From Pseudomonas sp. RIT288 (GTDB lineage: Bacteria; Pseudomonadota; Gammaproteobacteria; Pseudomonadales; Pseudomonadaceae), in the NCBI RefSeq assembly GCF_000631985.1, contig NZ_JFYN01000012.1, positions 62,001 through 126,000 of the forward strand: 64,000 bases of DNA, read 5' to 3'. Numbering within the stretch: the stretch's first letter is position 1; each line of letters begins with the position of its first letter. Below are positions 8,806 through 16,942 of this stretch, piece after piece. A program made the translations under genes and the position numbers. Below the pieces are notes generated by a model, which was not told the origin of the DNA, searched no databases, and saw only the letters and a list, made by a program, of their open reading frames with translations.

Positions 8806-8937
8806 TGTGGTGAGGGGATTTATCCCCGATGGGCTGCGAAGCAGCCCCAAAACCTATGACTGCGGTGTACCGGGTGCACCGAGGTGGTCAGCTTGGGGGC
8901 GCTTCGCGCCCCATCGGGGATAAATCCCCTCACCACA
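8806..8937. repeat. Second-family inverted repeat pair (TGTGGTGAGGGGATTTATCC type)
   Basis: Inverted arms with a TGTGGTGAGGGGATTTATCC start and, nearer the centre, GGGCTGCGAAGCAGCCC and GGGGGCGCTTCGCGCCCC hairpins. The family differs from the GTAGGAG type, but a single shortened relative occurs at 11896-11939. It sits between convergent genes. Confidence 0.88.
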
Positions 8938-8964
8938 GGTTTTGGGTAGTTCAGTGGACGGGGG

Positions 8965-9549
8965 TTAAACCCAGCCACTGCTCTGCATCGCCTTGTACAC
9001 CGCAACGATCGCCAGAATCAGGAACGCCGAAGCCGCCAGGCGACGGATCAAGGTCAGTGGCAACTTCTCCGCGGCAAAGTTGCCCGCCAATACCACCGGC
9101 ACGTTGGCAATCAACATGCCCAGGGTGGTGCCGATAATCACCAGCCACAGCTCTGGGTATTGAGCCGCCAGCATCACCGTGGCGATCTGCGTCTTGTCAC
9201 CGATTTCCGCGAGGAAGAACGCGATCAGCGTGGTCAGGAAGGGGCCGAACTTGCGTGCTGTGCTGGCTTCATCGTCGTCCATCTTGTCCGGAACCAACGT
9301 CCACAGCGCCGTGGCGGTGAAGCTCGCGGCAAGAATCCAGTGCAGAACAGAATCGGAGAAGAAGCTGCCGAACCAGGCGCCTACCGCACCGGCTGCCGCG
9401 TGGTTGGCCAGGGTCGCGGCGACGATACCGGCAATGATCGGCCAGGGTTTGCGAAAGCGAGCGGCGAGAATCAGCGCGAGCAGTTGCGTCTTGTCGCCGA
9501 TTTCGGCCAAGGCAACGATTGCGGTAGGAACGAGTAACGAGTCCAGCAT
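8965..9549 (-). CDS. GDT1/TMEM165 family (UPF0016) cation exporter
   Basis: 194-residue inner-membrane protein with six predicted helices in two homologous halves. Each half carries the family signature, ALAEIGDKTQ near residue 13 and FLAEIGDKTQ near residue 107, in which the acidic residues bind the cation. Bacterial members export manganese. The upstream leader contains a yybP-ykoY-type Mn-sensing riboswitch, supporting manganese as substrate. The ATG at 9549 was chosen because earlier in-frame codons lie inside the riboswitch. Likely monocistronic. Confidence 0.92.
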   Translation of the reverse strand: MLDSLLVPTAIVALAEIGDKTQLLALILAARFRKPWPIIAGIVAATLANHAAAGAVGAWFGSFFSDSVLHWILAASFTATALWTLVPDKMDDDEASTARKFGPFLTTLIAFFLAEIGDKTQIATVMLAAQYPELWLVIIGTTLGMLIANVPVVLAGNFAAEKLPLTLIRRLAASAFLILAIVAVYKAMQSSGWV

Positions 9550-9580
9550 CAGGATTTTCCTAAGGGGCGGGTCGACACGG

Positions 9581-9629
9581 CTATGACACGTACAGCCTTC
9601 CCGCCCCGGGTAAGGTGTGCGTGTCATAG
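9581..9629 (-). promoter_or_regulatory. Expression-platform hairpin of the Mn riboswitch
   Basis: Perfect 10-bp inverted repeat (CTATGACACG / CGTGTCATAG) with an internal GC-rich segment. It lies between the aptamer and the exporter start and overlaps the 3' strand of the aptamer. It is the likely switching helix. No long T run follows, so control may act on translation or through Rho. Confidence 0.55.
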
Positions 9630-9762
9630 GTCTTGTCAAACCCTGCGATCCGTCTGGTGCGGACGCTTGGGTCGCATACGCCATGATCTGAGGATCAAGT
9701 ATGTTGACGTATGCCGGACGAGCTTGGCGCTCGTGGGAGACTACTCCCCTAGGACGGAGCGG
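9620..9762 (-). promoter_or_regulatory. yybP-ykoY manganese riboswitch aptamer
   Basis: Read on the minus strand, the leader contains the family-typical GGGGAGTAG...CTCCC stem near its 5' end, then a hairpin ACGAGCG...CGTCCGG, the ACATACTTG loop region, and a closing GACAAGACC segment. This arrangement of conserved blocks matches the Mn-sensing yybP-ykoY class, and the downstream gene is a UPF0016 exporter, one of its classic targets. The ends are approximate. Confidence 0.8.
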
Positions 9763-9801
9763 ATTCTGCCTTCGCAAAACCGATAGAGCAAGAACAAATT
9801 T

Positions 9802-10800
9802 TCAGCCGCGCTTGGCCCGGTAAATCCGGAAACCATTGCCTTCGGCCTTGATCGCACACACGCCCAGATGCTCTTCGATCAGCGGTTGATACTTCAGGAA
9901 ACTGTTCGCAACCAGGCGCAGTTCGCCACCGTTTTTCAGATGTTTGGCTGCTTTTCGCAGCAAGTTCTCGGTAGCGAAATAATCGGTGTGCACGCCGACA
10001 TGGAACGGCGGGTTACTCAGAATCGCGTTCAAACCCATCGGTGCAGCGTCGATACCGTCCCCGGTCAGCACTTCAGCTTCCAGACCGTTGGCCGCCAACG
10101 TCAGGCGACTGCTGGCGGCGGCGAAGGCGTCGACGTCGAGCAGGGTCACCTGATTGTGCGGATAACGCCGTTTGACCGCCGCGCCCAAAACCCCGGCGCC
10201 ACAACCGAAATCGAGCAGATGACCGCTCGGCAGTTTGTCCAGATGCTCCAGCAGCAGGGCGCTGCCGCGATCCAGTCGACCATGGCTGAACACGCCCGGC
10301 AGGCTGATGACTTTAAGCGGGCCTTCGGCCAGCGGCAGCTCATAAGTCTGCGCCAGGCTTTCCAGCGATTTTGCTTCAGGCGCATTGGCCACGGTCACTT
10401 GCCACAGTTGGCAGTGACGGGCGCTGTCGAGTTTGCGTGGCTTGCCGAACGGGTTGAGCTGCTTGGACGCACCCTCGATGCCGCTGCGTTTTTCCCCGAC
10501 CAGAAACACCTCGCGCCCGGGCAGACGCGCGGCCACGGCGTTGAGGATGTAATCGGTCAGGTCCTTGGACTTGGGCAAAAACACCACGGCGCTGTCGAAC
10601 TCGCGCTCCGGCACGTTTACGCCGAAATGGCTGCGATCTTCGAAGCGCGCATCGAGGGCGGCCTGATCGCCGGCATGCCAGCACCAGCCGAACGCATTGG
10701 GCAGGCGCCCGAGCAGATCGTCGGCAGGCAAACCGGCCAACAACAGTGCACCCTGGAATAACTCAGCCTGACGAAGCAGTACTTCACTGCGCGGATCCAT
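9802..10800 (-). CDS. rsmC: 16S rRNA (guanine1207-N2)-methyltransferase RsmC
   Basis: 332 residues. RsmC uses S-adenosylmethionine to methylate G1207 of 16S rRNA in the small subunit. It has the two-domain layout of the family: a degenerate N-terminal methyltransferase-like half, and a C-terminal catalytic half with SAM motif [12 protein letters not shown] (about residue 195) and the amino-methyltransferase motif SNPPFH (about 265). Length matches the family (about 330-345). The ATG is at 10800-10798. It is separated from the next upstream gene by 33 bp on the same strand, so the pair could share a transcript. Confidence 0.93.
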   Translation of the reverse strand: MDPRSEVLLRQAELFQGALLLAGLPADDLLGRLPNAFGWCWHAGDQAALDARFEDRSHFGVNVPEREFDSAVVFLPKSKDLTDYILNAVAARLPGREVFLVGEKRSGIEGASKQLNPFGKPRKLDSARHCQLWQVTVANAPEAKSLESLAQTYELPLAEGPLKVISLPGVFSHGRLDRGSALLLEHLDKLPSGHLLDFGCGAGVLGAAVKRRYPHNQVTLLDVDAFAAASSRLTLAANGLEAEVLTGDGIDAAPMGLNAILSNPPFHVGVHTDYFATENLLRKAAKHLKNGGELRLVANSFLKYQPLIEEHLGVCAIKAEGNGFRIYRAKRG

Positions 10801-10833
10801 AACTGCTCCTTGGAAAAAAAGTGCCGCAGTTTA

Positions 10834-11799
10834 TCAACTGACGACCCGCAGCGCTGTACCGCTGAAGAACGCCTGGGCGTTTTCGGTCAATTGGCCGACG
10901 ATGCGTTGCCGCGCCTCGCGACTGCCCCAAGCGTTGTGCGGAGTGACGATCAGCCGCGGAATATCGGCCGCCAGCAGCGGATTGCCATTGACCGGCGGTT
11001 CGACACTGAGCACATCGGTGGCGGCGCCGCCGAGGTGACCGTTGCGCAAGGCATCGGCCAGGGCTTGCTCGTCGATCAAGCCGCCACGGGCGGTGTTGAC
11101 CACAAAGGCGCCGGGTTTCATCGACGCCAGCTCGCGGGCACCAATGAAGTGCCGGGTGTGTTCGTTGAGTGGGCAGTGCAGGGTCAGAGCGTCGATCTGC
11201 GGCAGCAATTCGTTCAGCGGCAGACGATCCGGGCGGGCAGGGCGGCCGGGTATCTGCCCGAGCAACACACGCATGCCAAACGCTTCGGCGAGGCGCGCGA
11301 CTGCGCCGCCGAGTTCACCATGACCGAGCAGGCCGAGGGTTTTACCCTCCAGTTCGACGATCGGGTAGTCGAGCAGGCAGAACTGTCTCGCCTGCTGCCA
11401 GCGACCTTCGCCGACGGCTTTTTGATAATCCGCCAGACGGGTGGCGAGGTTGAGCAGCAACATGATCGTGTGTTGCGCCACCGACGGTGTGCCGTAACCC
11501 TGGCAATTGCACACCGTGATACCGTGGGCGCGGGCCGCGTCCAGATCGACGTTGTTGGTGCCGGTGGCAGTGATCAGGATCAGTTGCAGATCGGGGTTGG
11601 CGGCCATCGCGGCGGCGTCGATGCGGATCTTGTTGGTGATCGCCACGCTGGCGCCTTGCAGACGCTCGGCGACTTGTTCAGGGGCGGTCTGGGCGAACAG
11701 TTGCAGGTCGCTGAAGCAGGCACCCAGCGGGCTGAGGTCAAGATCGCCGAGATCCAGAGACGGGTGATCGAGGAATACGGCGCGGCGCGGGTTCGTCAT
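10834..11799 (-). CDS. D-2-hydroxyacid dehydrogenase (glycerate dehydrogenase-like)
   Basis: 321-residue NAD(P)-dependent oxidoreductase of the D-isomer 2-hydroxyacid family, reducing a 2-keto acid such as hydroxypyruvate or glyoxylate. Visible motifs: nucleotide-binding GHGELG (about 151), catalytic Arg in NTARGGLIDE, Glu in SVEPP, and His in TPHNAWGS. The ATG at 11799 has AAAGG upstream; a TTG just before it is a less likely start. The substrate is not settled by sequence. It lies upstream of rsmC on the same strand with 33 bp between. Confidence 0.9.
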   Translation of the reverse strand: MTNPRRAVFLDHPSLDLGDLDLSPLGACFSDLQLFAQTAPEQVAERLQGASVAITNKIRIDAAAMAANPDLQLILITATGTNNVDLDAARAHGITVCNCQGYGTPSVAQHTIMLLLNLATRLADYQKAVGEGRWQQARQFCLLDYPIVELEGKTLGLLGHGELGGAVARLAEAFGMRVLLGQIPGRPARPDRLPLNELLPQIDALTLHCPLNEHTRHFIGARELASMKPGAFVVNTARGGLIDEQALADALRNGHLGGAATDVLSVEPPVNGNPLLAADIPRLIVTPHNAWGSREARQRIVGQLTENAQAFFSGTALRVVS

Positions 11800-11895
11800 C
11801 AACTGTACCTTTTGTGCTTGGAACGGAAGGCGTAATCTGCCGAGCCTACCAGATGAAACAATTGGTTACTCACTGCCATGGGCTGGCGCAATACC

Positions 11896-11939
11896 TGTGG
11901 CGAGGGAGCTTGCTCCCGCTGGGCTGCCAAGCAGACCCA
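11896..11939. repeat. Single half-copy of the TGTGG-type intergenic repeat
   Basis: TGTGGCGAGGGAGCTTGCTCCC followed by GCTGGGCTGCCAAGCAGACCC, related to the arms at 8806-8937 but without an inverted partner. It ends about 12 bp before the ribosome site of the LysE gene and so will be in its leader mRNA. Confidence 0.75.
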
Positions 11940-11959
11940 AACAAAAATAAGGAGCCCCT

Positions 11960-12589
11960 ATGTACTGGACCGAGTTCTTGACCGTTGCACTGATCCACCT
12001 GTTGGCCGTGGCCAGCCCCGGCCCGGACTTTGCCGTGGTGGTGCGCGAGAGCGTGACCCATGGTCGCCGCGCCGGCACCTGGACCGCGCTGGGCGTGGGC
12101 ACAGCGATTTTCCTGCACGTGGGTTATTCGCTGCTCGGCATCGGCCTGATCGTTTCGCAGTCGATCGTGCTGTTCAACGCCTTGAAATGGGCCGCCGCCG
12201 CTTACCTGCTGTACATCGGCTTCAAGGCGTTGCGCGCGCAACCGGCGAAAGTCGTGGCCGATGATCTGCACAAAGAGGCCGGCGTACGCACGGCGCGCGG
12301 CGCGTTCACCTCGGGCTTCGTGACCAATGGTCTGAATCCGAAAGCCACGCTGTTCTTCCTGTCGCTGTTTACCGTGGTGATCAACCCGCACACGCCGCTG
12401 GCGGTGCAGGCCGGTTACGGCGTCTATCTGGCCGTTGCGACAGCGATCTGGTTCTGCCTGGTGGCAATGCTGTTCAGTCAGCAACGCGTGCGCGCCGGCT
12501 TCGCCCGCATGGGCCACTGGTTCGACCGCACCATGGGCGCGGTGCTGATCGCTCTCGGCGTGAAAATCGCGTTCACCGAGATGCATTGA
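11960..12589 (+). CDS. LysE/RhtB-family amino-acid exporter
   Basis: 209-residue inner-membrane protein with about six hydrophobic helices. Family marks include ASPGPDFAVVVRES near residue 18 and FVTNGLNPKATLFFLS in the middle. Members export amino acids or their derivatives (lysine, homoserine, threonine, cysteine); the substrate is not readable here. The ATG at 11960 follows a strong AAGGAG. The last 72 bases of the gene, together with the downstream repeat and the end of the convergent AraC gene, are tandemly duplicated downstream, leaving this copy intact. Confidence 0.92.
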   Translation: MYWTEFLTVALIHLLAVASPGPDFAVVVRESVTHGRRAGTWTALGVGTAIFLHVGYSLLGIGLIVSQSIVLFNALKWAAAAYLLYIGFKALRAQPAKVVADDLHKEAGVRTARGAFTSGFVTNGLNPKATLFFLSLFTVVINPHTPLAVQAGYGVYLAVATAIWFCLVAMLFSQQRVRAGFARMGHWFDRTMGAVLIALGVKIAFTEMH

Positions 12590-12600
12590 TCAACACTCAC

Positions 12601-12688
12601 TGTAGGAGTTGCCGCAGGCTGCGATCTTTTGATCTTCTAAAAGCAGAATCAAAAGATCGCAGCCTCGTTTCACTCGACAGCTCCTACA
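12601..12688. repeat. REP-like inverted repeat, mosaic form (in duplication copy 1)
   Basis: The left arm is the common TGTAGGAGTTGCCGCAGGCTG form. In the right arm the usual CCTGCGGCAGCTCC is replaced by CCTCGTTTCACTCGACAGCT. The inner and outer segments still pair; the replaced part does not. Confidence 0.88.
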
Positions 12689-12897
12689 CGAGTTCGCTCA
12701 GCTTGCTCAGGGTCTGCAGATAATCCCGGGGATTGTCCCCGAGCAAACGGCGAAACATCGCGCTGAACGCCCGCGCGCTGCCGTAACCCAAATCCTGCGC
12801 TACACGCTGCACGCTGTCCCCTGCGAGCAGGCGCGGCAGGGCTTCCATCAGGCGCAGTTGCTGGCGCCAGGCGTTAAAACTCATCTTCAGTTGTCGA
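12684..12897 (-). pseudogene. Truncated duplicate of AraC regulator C-terminus
   Basis: Encodes the last 70 or so residues of the AraC-type DNA-binding domain found intact at 13064-13828. The reading frame still matches that protein, with DSVQRVAQDLGYGSARAFSA visible. The fragment has lost its N-terminal domain, native start and promoter because it was copied with the 380-bp duplication. Upstream in-frame sequence comes from antisense LysE DNA, so any product would be a chimera. Confidence 0.88.
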
Positions 12898-12969
12898 TGG
12901 TTCGACCGCACCATGGGCGCGGTGCTGATCGCTCTCGGCGTGAAAATCGCGTTTACCGAGATGCACTGA
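12898..12969 (+). pseudogene. Duplicate of LysE gene 3' end
   Basis: The final 23 codons and stop of the LysE gene (WFDRTMGAVLIALGVKIAF...) are repeated here without a start codon or ribosome site of their own. Two base changes separate it from the parent (12573/12953 and 12586/12966), both synonymous third-position changes. Confidence 0.88.
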
Positions 12970-12980
12970 TCAACACTCAA

Positions 12981-13068
12981 TGTAGGAGTTGCCGCAGGCT
13001 GCGATCTTTTGATCTTCTAAAAGCAGAATCAAAAGATCGCAGCCTCGTTTCACTCGACAGCTCCTACA
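12981..13068. repeat. REP-like inverted repeat, mosaic form (in duplication copy 2)
   Basis: Identical in structure to the element at 12601-12688, including the CCTCGTTTCACTCGACAGCT variant arm. It overlaps the AraC stop codon by a few bases. Confidence 0.88.
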
Positions 13069-13828
13069 CGAGTTCGCTCAGCTTGCTCAGGGTCTGCAGA
13101 TAATCCCGGGGATTGTCCCCGAGCAAACGGCGAAACATCGCGCTGAACGCCCGCGCGCTGCCGTAACCCAAATCCTGCGCTACACGCTGCACGCTGTCCC
13201 CTGCGAGCAGGCGCGGCAGGGCTTCCATCAGGCGCAGTTGCTGGCGCCAGGCGTTGAAACTCATCTTCAGTTGTCGCTGGAACAGCCGCGCCAGAGTGCG
13301 TGAGCTGGCGCCGACCTGCTGTGCCCAGTCTTCCAGGGTGTTGGGGTGATCCGGAGTGTGCAGCAACGTCAGGCAGATGTTCTGCAGGCGTCGGTCGGTG
13401 GGCATCGGAATGTGCAGCGGCAGGTTTTCCAGGCTGGCGAGCTCTTCCAGCATCAACTGCTGGATCAGCGGATTGTCCGCGTGCGGCGGGCCTTGCACGG
13501 CGCGCAGGATCAGCTCGCGCAGCAGCGGCGTCACTGCCAGCACGCAGCACTGTTGCAGACTGGCCGGTGACCGCTCCGGGGCGATGAACAGCGAGCGCAT
13601 CTGCACATCGCCGGACATGAATATCTCGTGCGCGACTTGCGGCGGAATCCACACTGCGCGGCTTGGCGGAATCACCCAGGCACCGAGGTCGGTCACCACC
13701 CGCATGATCCCTCGGACGGCATACAGCAACTGCGCCTCGCGGTGCAGGTGCAGCGGCTGGTGCTCACCGTCCAGATAATCCCGGGGATAGGCACTCACCG
13801 GGCCGTGTTCGAAGTGGCTGATCAACAT
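13064..13828 (-). CDS. AraC-family transcriptional regulator
   Basis: 254 residues from ATG 13828: an N-terminal cupin-like sensor (HLHREAQLLYAVRG, then WVIPPSRAVWIPP) and a C-terminal double helix-turn-helix DNA-binding domain (DSVQRVAQDLGYGSARAFSA, with LLGDNPRDYLQTL). The frame is open up to another ATG at 13930, which would add 34 residues and overlap the divergent MFS start; I prefer 13828 because it gives the usual length, though its ribosome site is weak. It probably controls the divergent MFS transporter. Its 3' end is duplicated upstream at 12684-12897. Confidence 0.86.
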   Translation of the reverse strand: MLISHFEHGPVSAYPRDYLDGEHQPLHLHREAQLLYAVRGIMRVVTDLGAWVIPPSRAVWIPPQVAHEIFMSGDVQMRSLFIAPERSPASLQQCCVLAVTPLLRELILRAVQGPPHADNPLIQQLMLEELASLENLPLHIPMPTDRRLQNICLTLLHTPDHPNTLEDWAQQVGASSRTLARLFQRQLKMSFNAWRQQLRLMEALPRLLAGDSVQRVAQDLGYGSARAFSAMFRRLLGDNPRDYLQTLSKLSELV

Positions 13829-13928
13829 GTCTGATTCGATGACCTGGTTGGCAGGTATGCGCTTTTTCGCCAACTTAGCATAAAGCCGCTGACAACCTTC
13901 CGCCCATAACAAACACAAGCGTGCTGCC

Positions 13929-15113
13929 ATGAATCAATCTCGAAACGTCATACGCTACGTCAACGCCGCTCATGTGATCGATCACATGTTCATGCTGATT
14001 TTTCCCGCCGCCGTGCTCGGCATGACCCAGGCCTTCGGCCTCGACTACGCCGCGCTGATCGGCCTGTCGCTGGGTGGGTTCATTGCCTTTGGCGCCTGTT
14101 CGTTACCGGCCGGCTGGCTGGGCGATCACTGGAGTCGGCGGCAGATGATGCTGGTGTTTTTCTTCGGCATCGGCGCCTCGGCAATCTTCACCGGGCTGAG
14201 CACCAGCCCGACGATGCTGGTGATCGGGTTGACCCTGATCGGAATTTTCGCCGCGATCTACCACCCGGTGGGCACCGCGATGCTGGTGGCTTACGCGCAG
14301 AATCGCGGCCGGGAGATTGGCATCAATGGCATGTGGGGCAACCTCGGCGTGGCGTTCTCGGCGCTGATCACCGGGTTGCTCGTGGCGCAGTTCGGCTGGC
14401 GGTCGGCCTTTGTGTTACCCGGCGTGGTGGCGATCTTGCTGGGAATCGGCTTTGCCGTTCAGGTGCGGGAAGAGCCGATCCCGCAGCGTCCACACACCGC
14501 ACTGAAGGGCGCTGCCGGGCAGCGGATTTCGATGCTCATGGTGTTCGGTGTGCTGGCACTGGCGACGGCCACCGGCGGGGTAGTGTTCAACGCCACCACC
14601 ATGACCTACCCGAAGCTGTTTCAGGAACGTCTGCATGACTTGTTCGCCTCGCCGCAAACCCTCGGCGTGGTGGTCAGCCTGGCGTATGCCTTTGGTGCGG
14701 TGGCGCAGTTGAGCATTGGCCAGGTGCTGCATCGAGTCAGCCTGAAATGGCCGTTTATCGTGTTGACGCTGTTTCAGGCGCCGCTGTTGTACGCCATGGC
14801 GTATGTCGATGGCTGGGCAGTGATCGTGCTCGGTGCGGCGTTCATGTTCGTGGTGTTCGGTCAGGTGACGGTAAACGACTCGATGGTCGCCAATTTCGTC
14901 GCGCCGCAGTGGCAGTCACGGGTCTTCGCCCTGCGTTACTGCCTGTCGTTCGGCGCCAGTGCGACGGCGATTCCACTCATTGCCTACGTCGAACCGCGCC
15001 ATGGGTTTGTCGGGCTTTACTTGATTCTGGCGGGTTTTGGCGCGTTGACCTTCCTCGCGGCTGTGGTTTTCCCACGCACACCTTCCGAAGCGGCTGTCGG
15101 GCAAACAGCCTGA
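13929..15113 (+). CDS. MFS transporter (efflux type)
   Basis: 394-residue major facilitator with about 12 hydrophobic helices. The loop between helices 2 and 3 has the MFS-like GWLGDHWSRRQMM (about residue 60), and helix 4 has AIYHPVGTAMLVAY, seen in the fosmidomycin-resistance-like group. The substrate is unknown. The ATG at 13929 lies inside a CCATGAATC stretch that also reads as ATG on the opposite strand. The divergent AraC-family gene is the likely regulator. It is followed by about 145 bp with no clear terminator. Confidence 0.9.
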   Translation: MNQSRNVIRYVNAAHVIDHMFMLIFPAAVLGMTQAFGLDYAALIGLSLGGFIAFGACSLPAGWLGDHWSRRQMMLVFFFGIGASAIFTGLSTSPTMLVIGLTLIGIFAAIYHPVGTAMLVAYAQNRGREIGINGMWGNLGVAFSALITGLLVAQFGWRSAFVLPGVVAILLGIGFAVQVREEPIPQRPHTALKGAAGQRISMLMVFGVLALATATGGVVFNATTMTYPKLFQERLHDLFASPQTLGVVVSLAYAFGAVAQLSIGQVLHRVSLKWPFIVLTLFQAPLLYAMAYVDGWAVIVLGAAFMFVVFGQVTVNDSMVANFVAPQWQSRVFALRYCLSFGASATAIPLIAYVEPRHGFVGLYLILAGFGALTFLAAVVFPRTPSEAAVGQTA

Positions 15114-15259
15114 CCGACGCTGAATACCGACAAATGCTGGCGCAAAGCTAGCATTTGTACGGCTGTGCAAATCATTCCTTCGGCTGATTTTACTGGGGTA
15201 TAACGGCTCTAGAGTAATGCGCTCTACGCCAACACCGTGCAGCCAGAAAAGGGATTCAT

Positions 15260-16942
15260 ATGTTGCAGACTCGCGTCATTCCCCCGGCCGATGGGGCCTA
15301 CCAGTATCCACTGCTGATCAAACGGCTGCTGATGTCTGGCGCCCGTTACGAGAAAACCCGCGAGATCATCTACCGAGACCAGTTGCGCTACAGCTATCCG
15401 ACTTTGATCGAGCGGGTGGCGCGGCTGGCCAACGTGTTGACGGCGGCCGGGGTGAAGGCGGGTGACACCGTGGCGGTGATGGACTGGGACAGCCATCGCT
15501 ACCTCGAATGCATGTTTGCCATTCCGATGATCGGCGCGGTGATCCACACCATCAACGTGCGTCTGTCGCCGGAGCAGATCCTCTACACCATGAACCACGC
15601 CGAGGACCGCTTCGTGCTGGTCAACAGCGAGTTCGTCGGGCTGTACCAGGCCATCGCGCCGCACCTGACCACGGTGGAGAAAACCCTGCTGCTGACCGAC
15701 CTGCCGGAAAAGACCGCCGAGCTGCCGAACCTGGTCGGCGAGTACGAGCAACTGCTGGCCGCCGCGAGTGCGCAGTACGACTTTCAGGATTTCGACGAAA
15801 ACTCGGTCGCCACCACCTTCTACACCACCGGCACCACCGGCAACCCGAAAGGTGTGTACTTCACCCATCGGCAACTGGTGCTGCACACCATGGGTGTGTC
15901 GACGATCATGGGCGCGATCGACAGCGTGCGCCTGCTCGGCACCAACGACGTGTACATGCCGATCACCCCGATGTTCCATGTGCATGCCTGGGGCTTGCCG
16001 TACGTGGCAACCATGCTCGGGCTCAAGCAGGTTTATCCGGGGCGTTACGACCCGGAATTCCTGGTCGAGCTGTGGCGCAGGGAGAAGGTCACGTTCTCCC
16101 ACTGCGTGCCGACCATCCTGCAGATGCTGCTCAACGCCAAAGGCGCGCAGGGCACCGATTTCGCCGGCTGGAAAATCGTCATCGGTGGCAGTGCGCTGAA
16201 CCGTACGCTGTATGAAACTGCCAAGGCCCGGGGTATTCAGCTGACGGCGGCGTACGGCATGTCGGAGACCGGGCCACTGGTTTCCTGTGCGCATTTGAAC
16301 GACGAGCTGATGGCTGGCACCGAAGACGAGCGCACCACTTACCGGATCAAGGCCGGTGTGCCGGGGCCGCTGGTGGAAGCGGCAATCGTCGACGCCGAGG
16401 GCAACTTCCTGCCCGCCGACGGCGAAACCCAGGGTGAACTGGTGCTGCGTGCGCCGTGGCTCACCGAAGGCTATTTCAACGAGCCGCAGAAGGGCGCGGA
16501 GCTCTGGTCCGGCGGTTGGCTGCACACCGGCGATGTGGCAACGCTCGACAGCATGGGCGTGATCGACATCCGCGACCGCATCAAGGACGTGATCAAGACC
16601 GGCGGCGAGTGGATCTCCTCGCTGGACCTCGAAGACCTGATCAGCCGTCACGTAGCGGTACGTGAAGTAGCAGTGGTGGGCATCGCTGATCCGCAGTGGG
16701 GCGAGCGGCCGTTTGCGCTGCTGGTGATCCGTGAAGGGCACGAGATCGGCGCGCGCGAACTCAAGGAACACCTCAAGCCGTTCGTGGAACTGGGGCACCT
16801 GAGCAAGTGGGCGATTCCAAGTCAGATCGCCCTTGTTACGGAAATTCCCAAGACCAGTGTCGGCAAACTCGACAAGAAGCGCATCCGCCTCGACATCACC
16901 GAATGGCAGGCCAACAACAGCACCTTCCTCTCGACGCTCTGA
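15260..16942 (+). CDS. Medium/long-chain fatty acid-CoA ligase
   Basis: 560-residue ANL-superfamily enzyme that activates a carboxylic acid as acyl-AMP and then forms the CoA thioester. Motifs in order: P-loop TFYTTGTTGNPKG (about 187-199), ITPMFHVHAW, AYGMSETG (about 331), WLHTGD (about 420), DRIKDVIKTGGEWIS, and the adenylation Lys in TSVGKLDKKRI near the C-terminus. It resembles AlkK and the P. aeruginosa PA3924 type, which prefer medium-chain acids. It stands upstream of the DUF1302/DUF1329/LuxR genes in the same order as PA3924-PA3921, supporting a shared role in uptake and activation of hydrophobic acids. Confidence 0.92.
   Translation: MLQTRVIPPADGAYQYPLLIKRLLMSGARYEKTREIIYRDQLRYSYPTLIERVARLANVLTAAGVKAGDTVAVMDWDSHRYLECMFAIPMIGAVIHTINVRLSPEQILYTMNHAEDRFVLVNSEFVGLYQAIAPHLTTVEKTLLLTDLPEKTAELPNLVGEYEQLLAAASAQYDFQDFDENSVATTFYTTGTTGNPKGVYFTHRQLVLHTMGVSTIMGAIDSVRLLGTNDVYMPITPMFHVHAWGLPYVATMLGLKQVYPGRYDPEFLVELWRREKVTFSHCVPTILQMLLNAKGAQGTDFAGWKIVIGGSALNRTLYETAKARGIQLTAAYGMSETGPLVSCAHLNDELMAGTEDERTTYRIKAGVPGPLVEAAIVDAEGNFLPADGETQGELVLRAPWLTEGYFNEPQKGAELWSGGWLHTGDVATLDSMGVIDIRDRIKDVIKTGGEWISSLDLEDLISRHVAVREVAVVGIADPQWGERPFALLVIREGHEIGARELKEHLKPFVELGHLSKWAIPSQIALVTEIPKTSVGKLDKKRIRLDITEWQANNSTFLSTL

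Larger units (their letters stand above)
12518..12897. repeat. 380-bp tandem duplication, copy 1
   Basis: This unit repeats at 12898-13277 with an exact offset of 380 bp. The differences I found are at 12573, 12586, 12600, 12876 and 12897. It spans the true 3' end of the LysE gene, the REP-like pair and a truncated 3' end of the AraC gene. The junction shares TGG (CTGG before a substitution) with both parental ends, pointing to duplication by microhomology or template slippage. Confidence 0.96.
12898..13277. repeat. 380-bp tandem duplication, copy 2
   Basis: Second copy of the unit at 12518-12897. It holds a fragment of the LysE end, a second REP-like pair (12981-13068) and the true 3' end of the AraC gene. 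Both flanking genes stay intact because each retains its own end in one of the copies. Confidence 0.96.
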
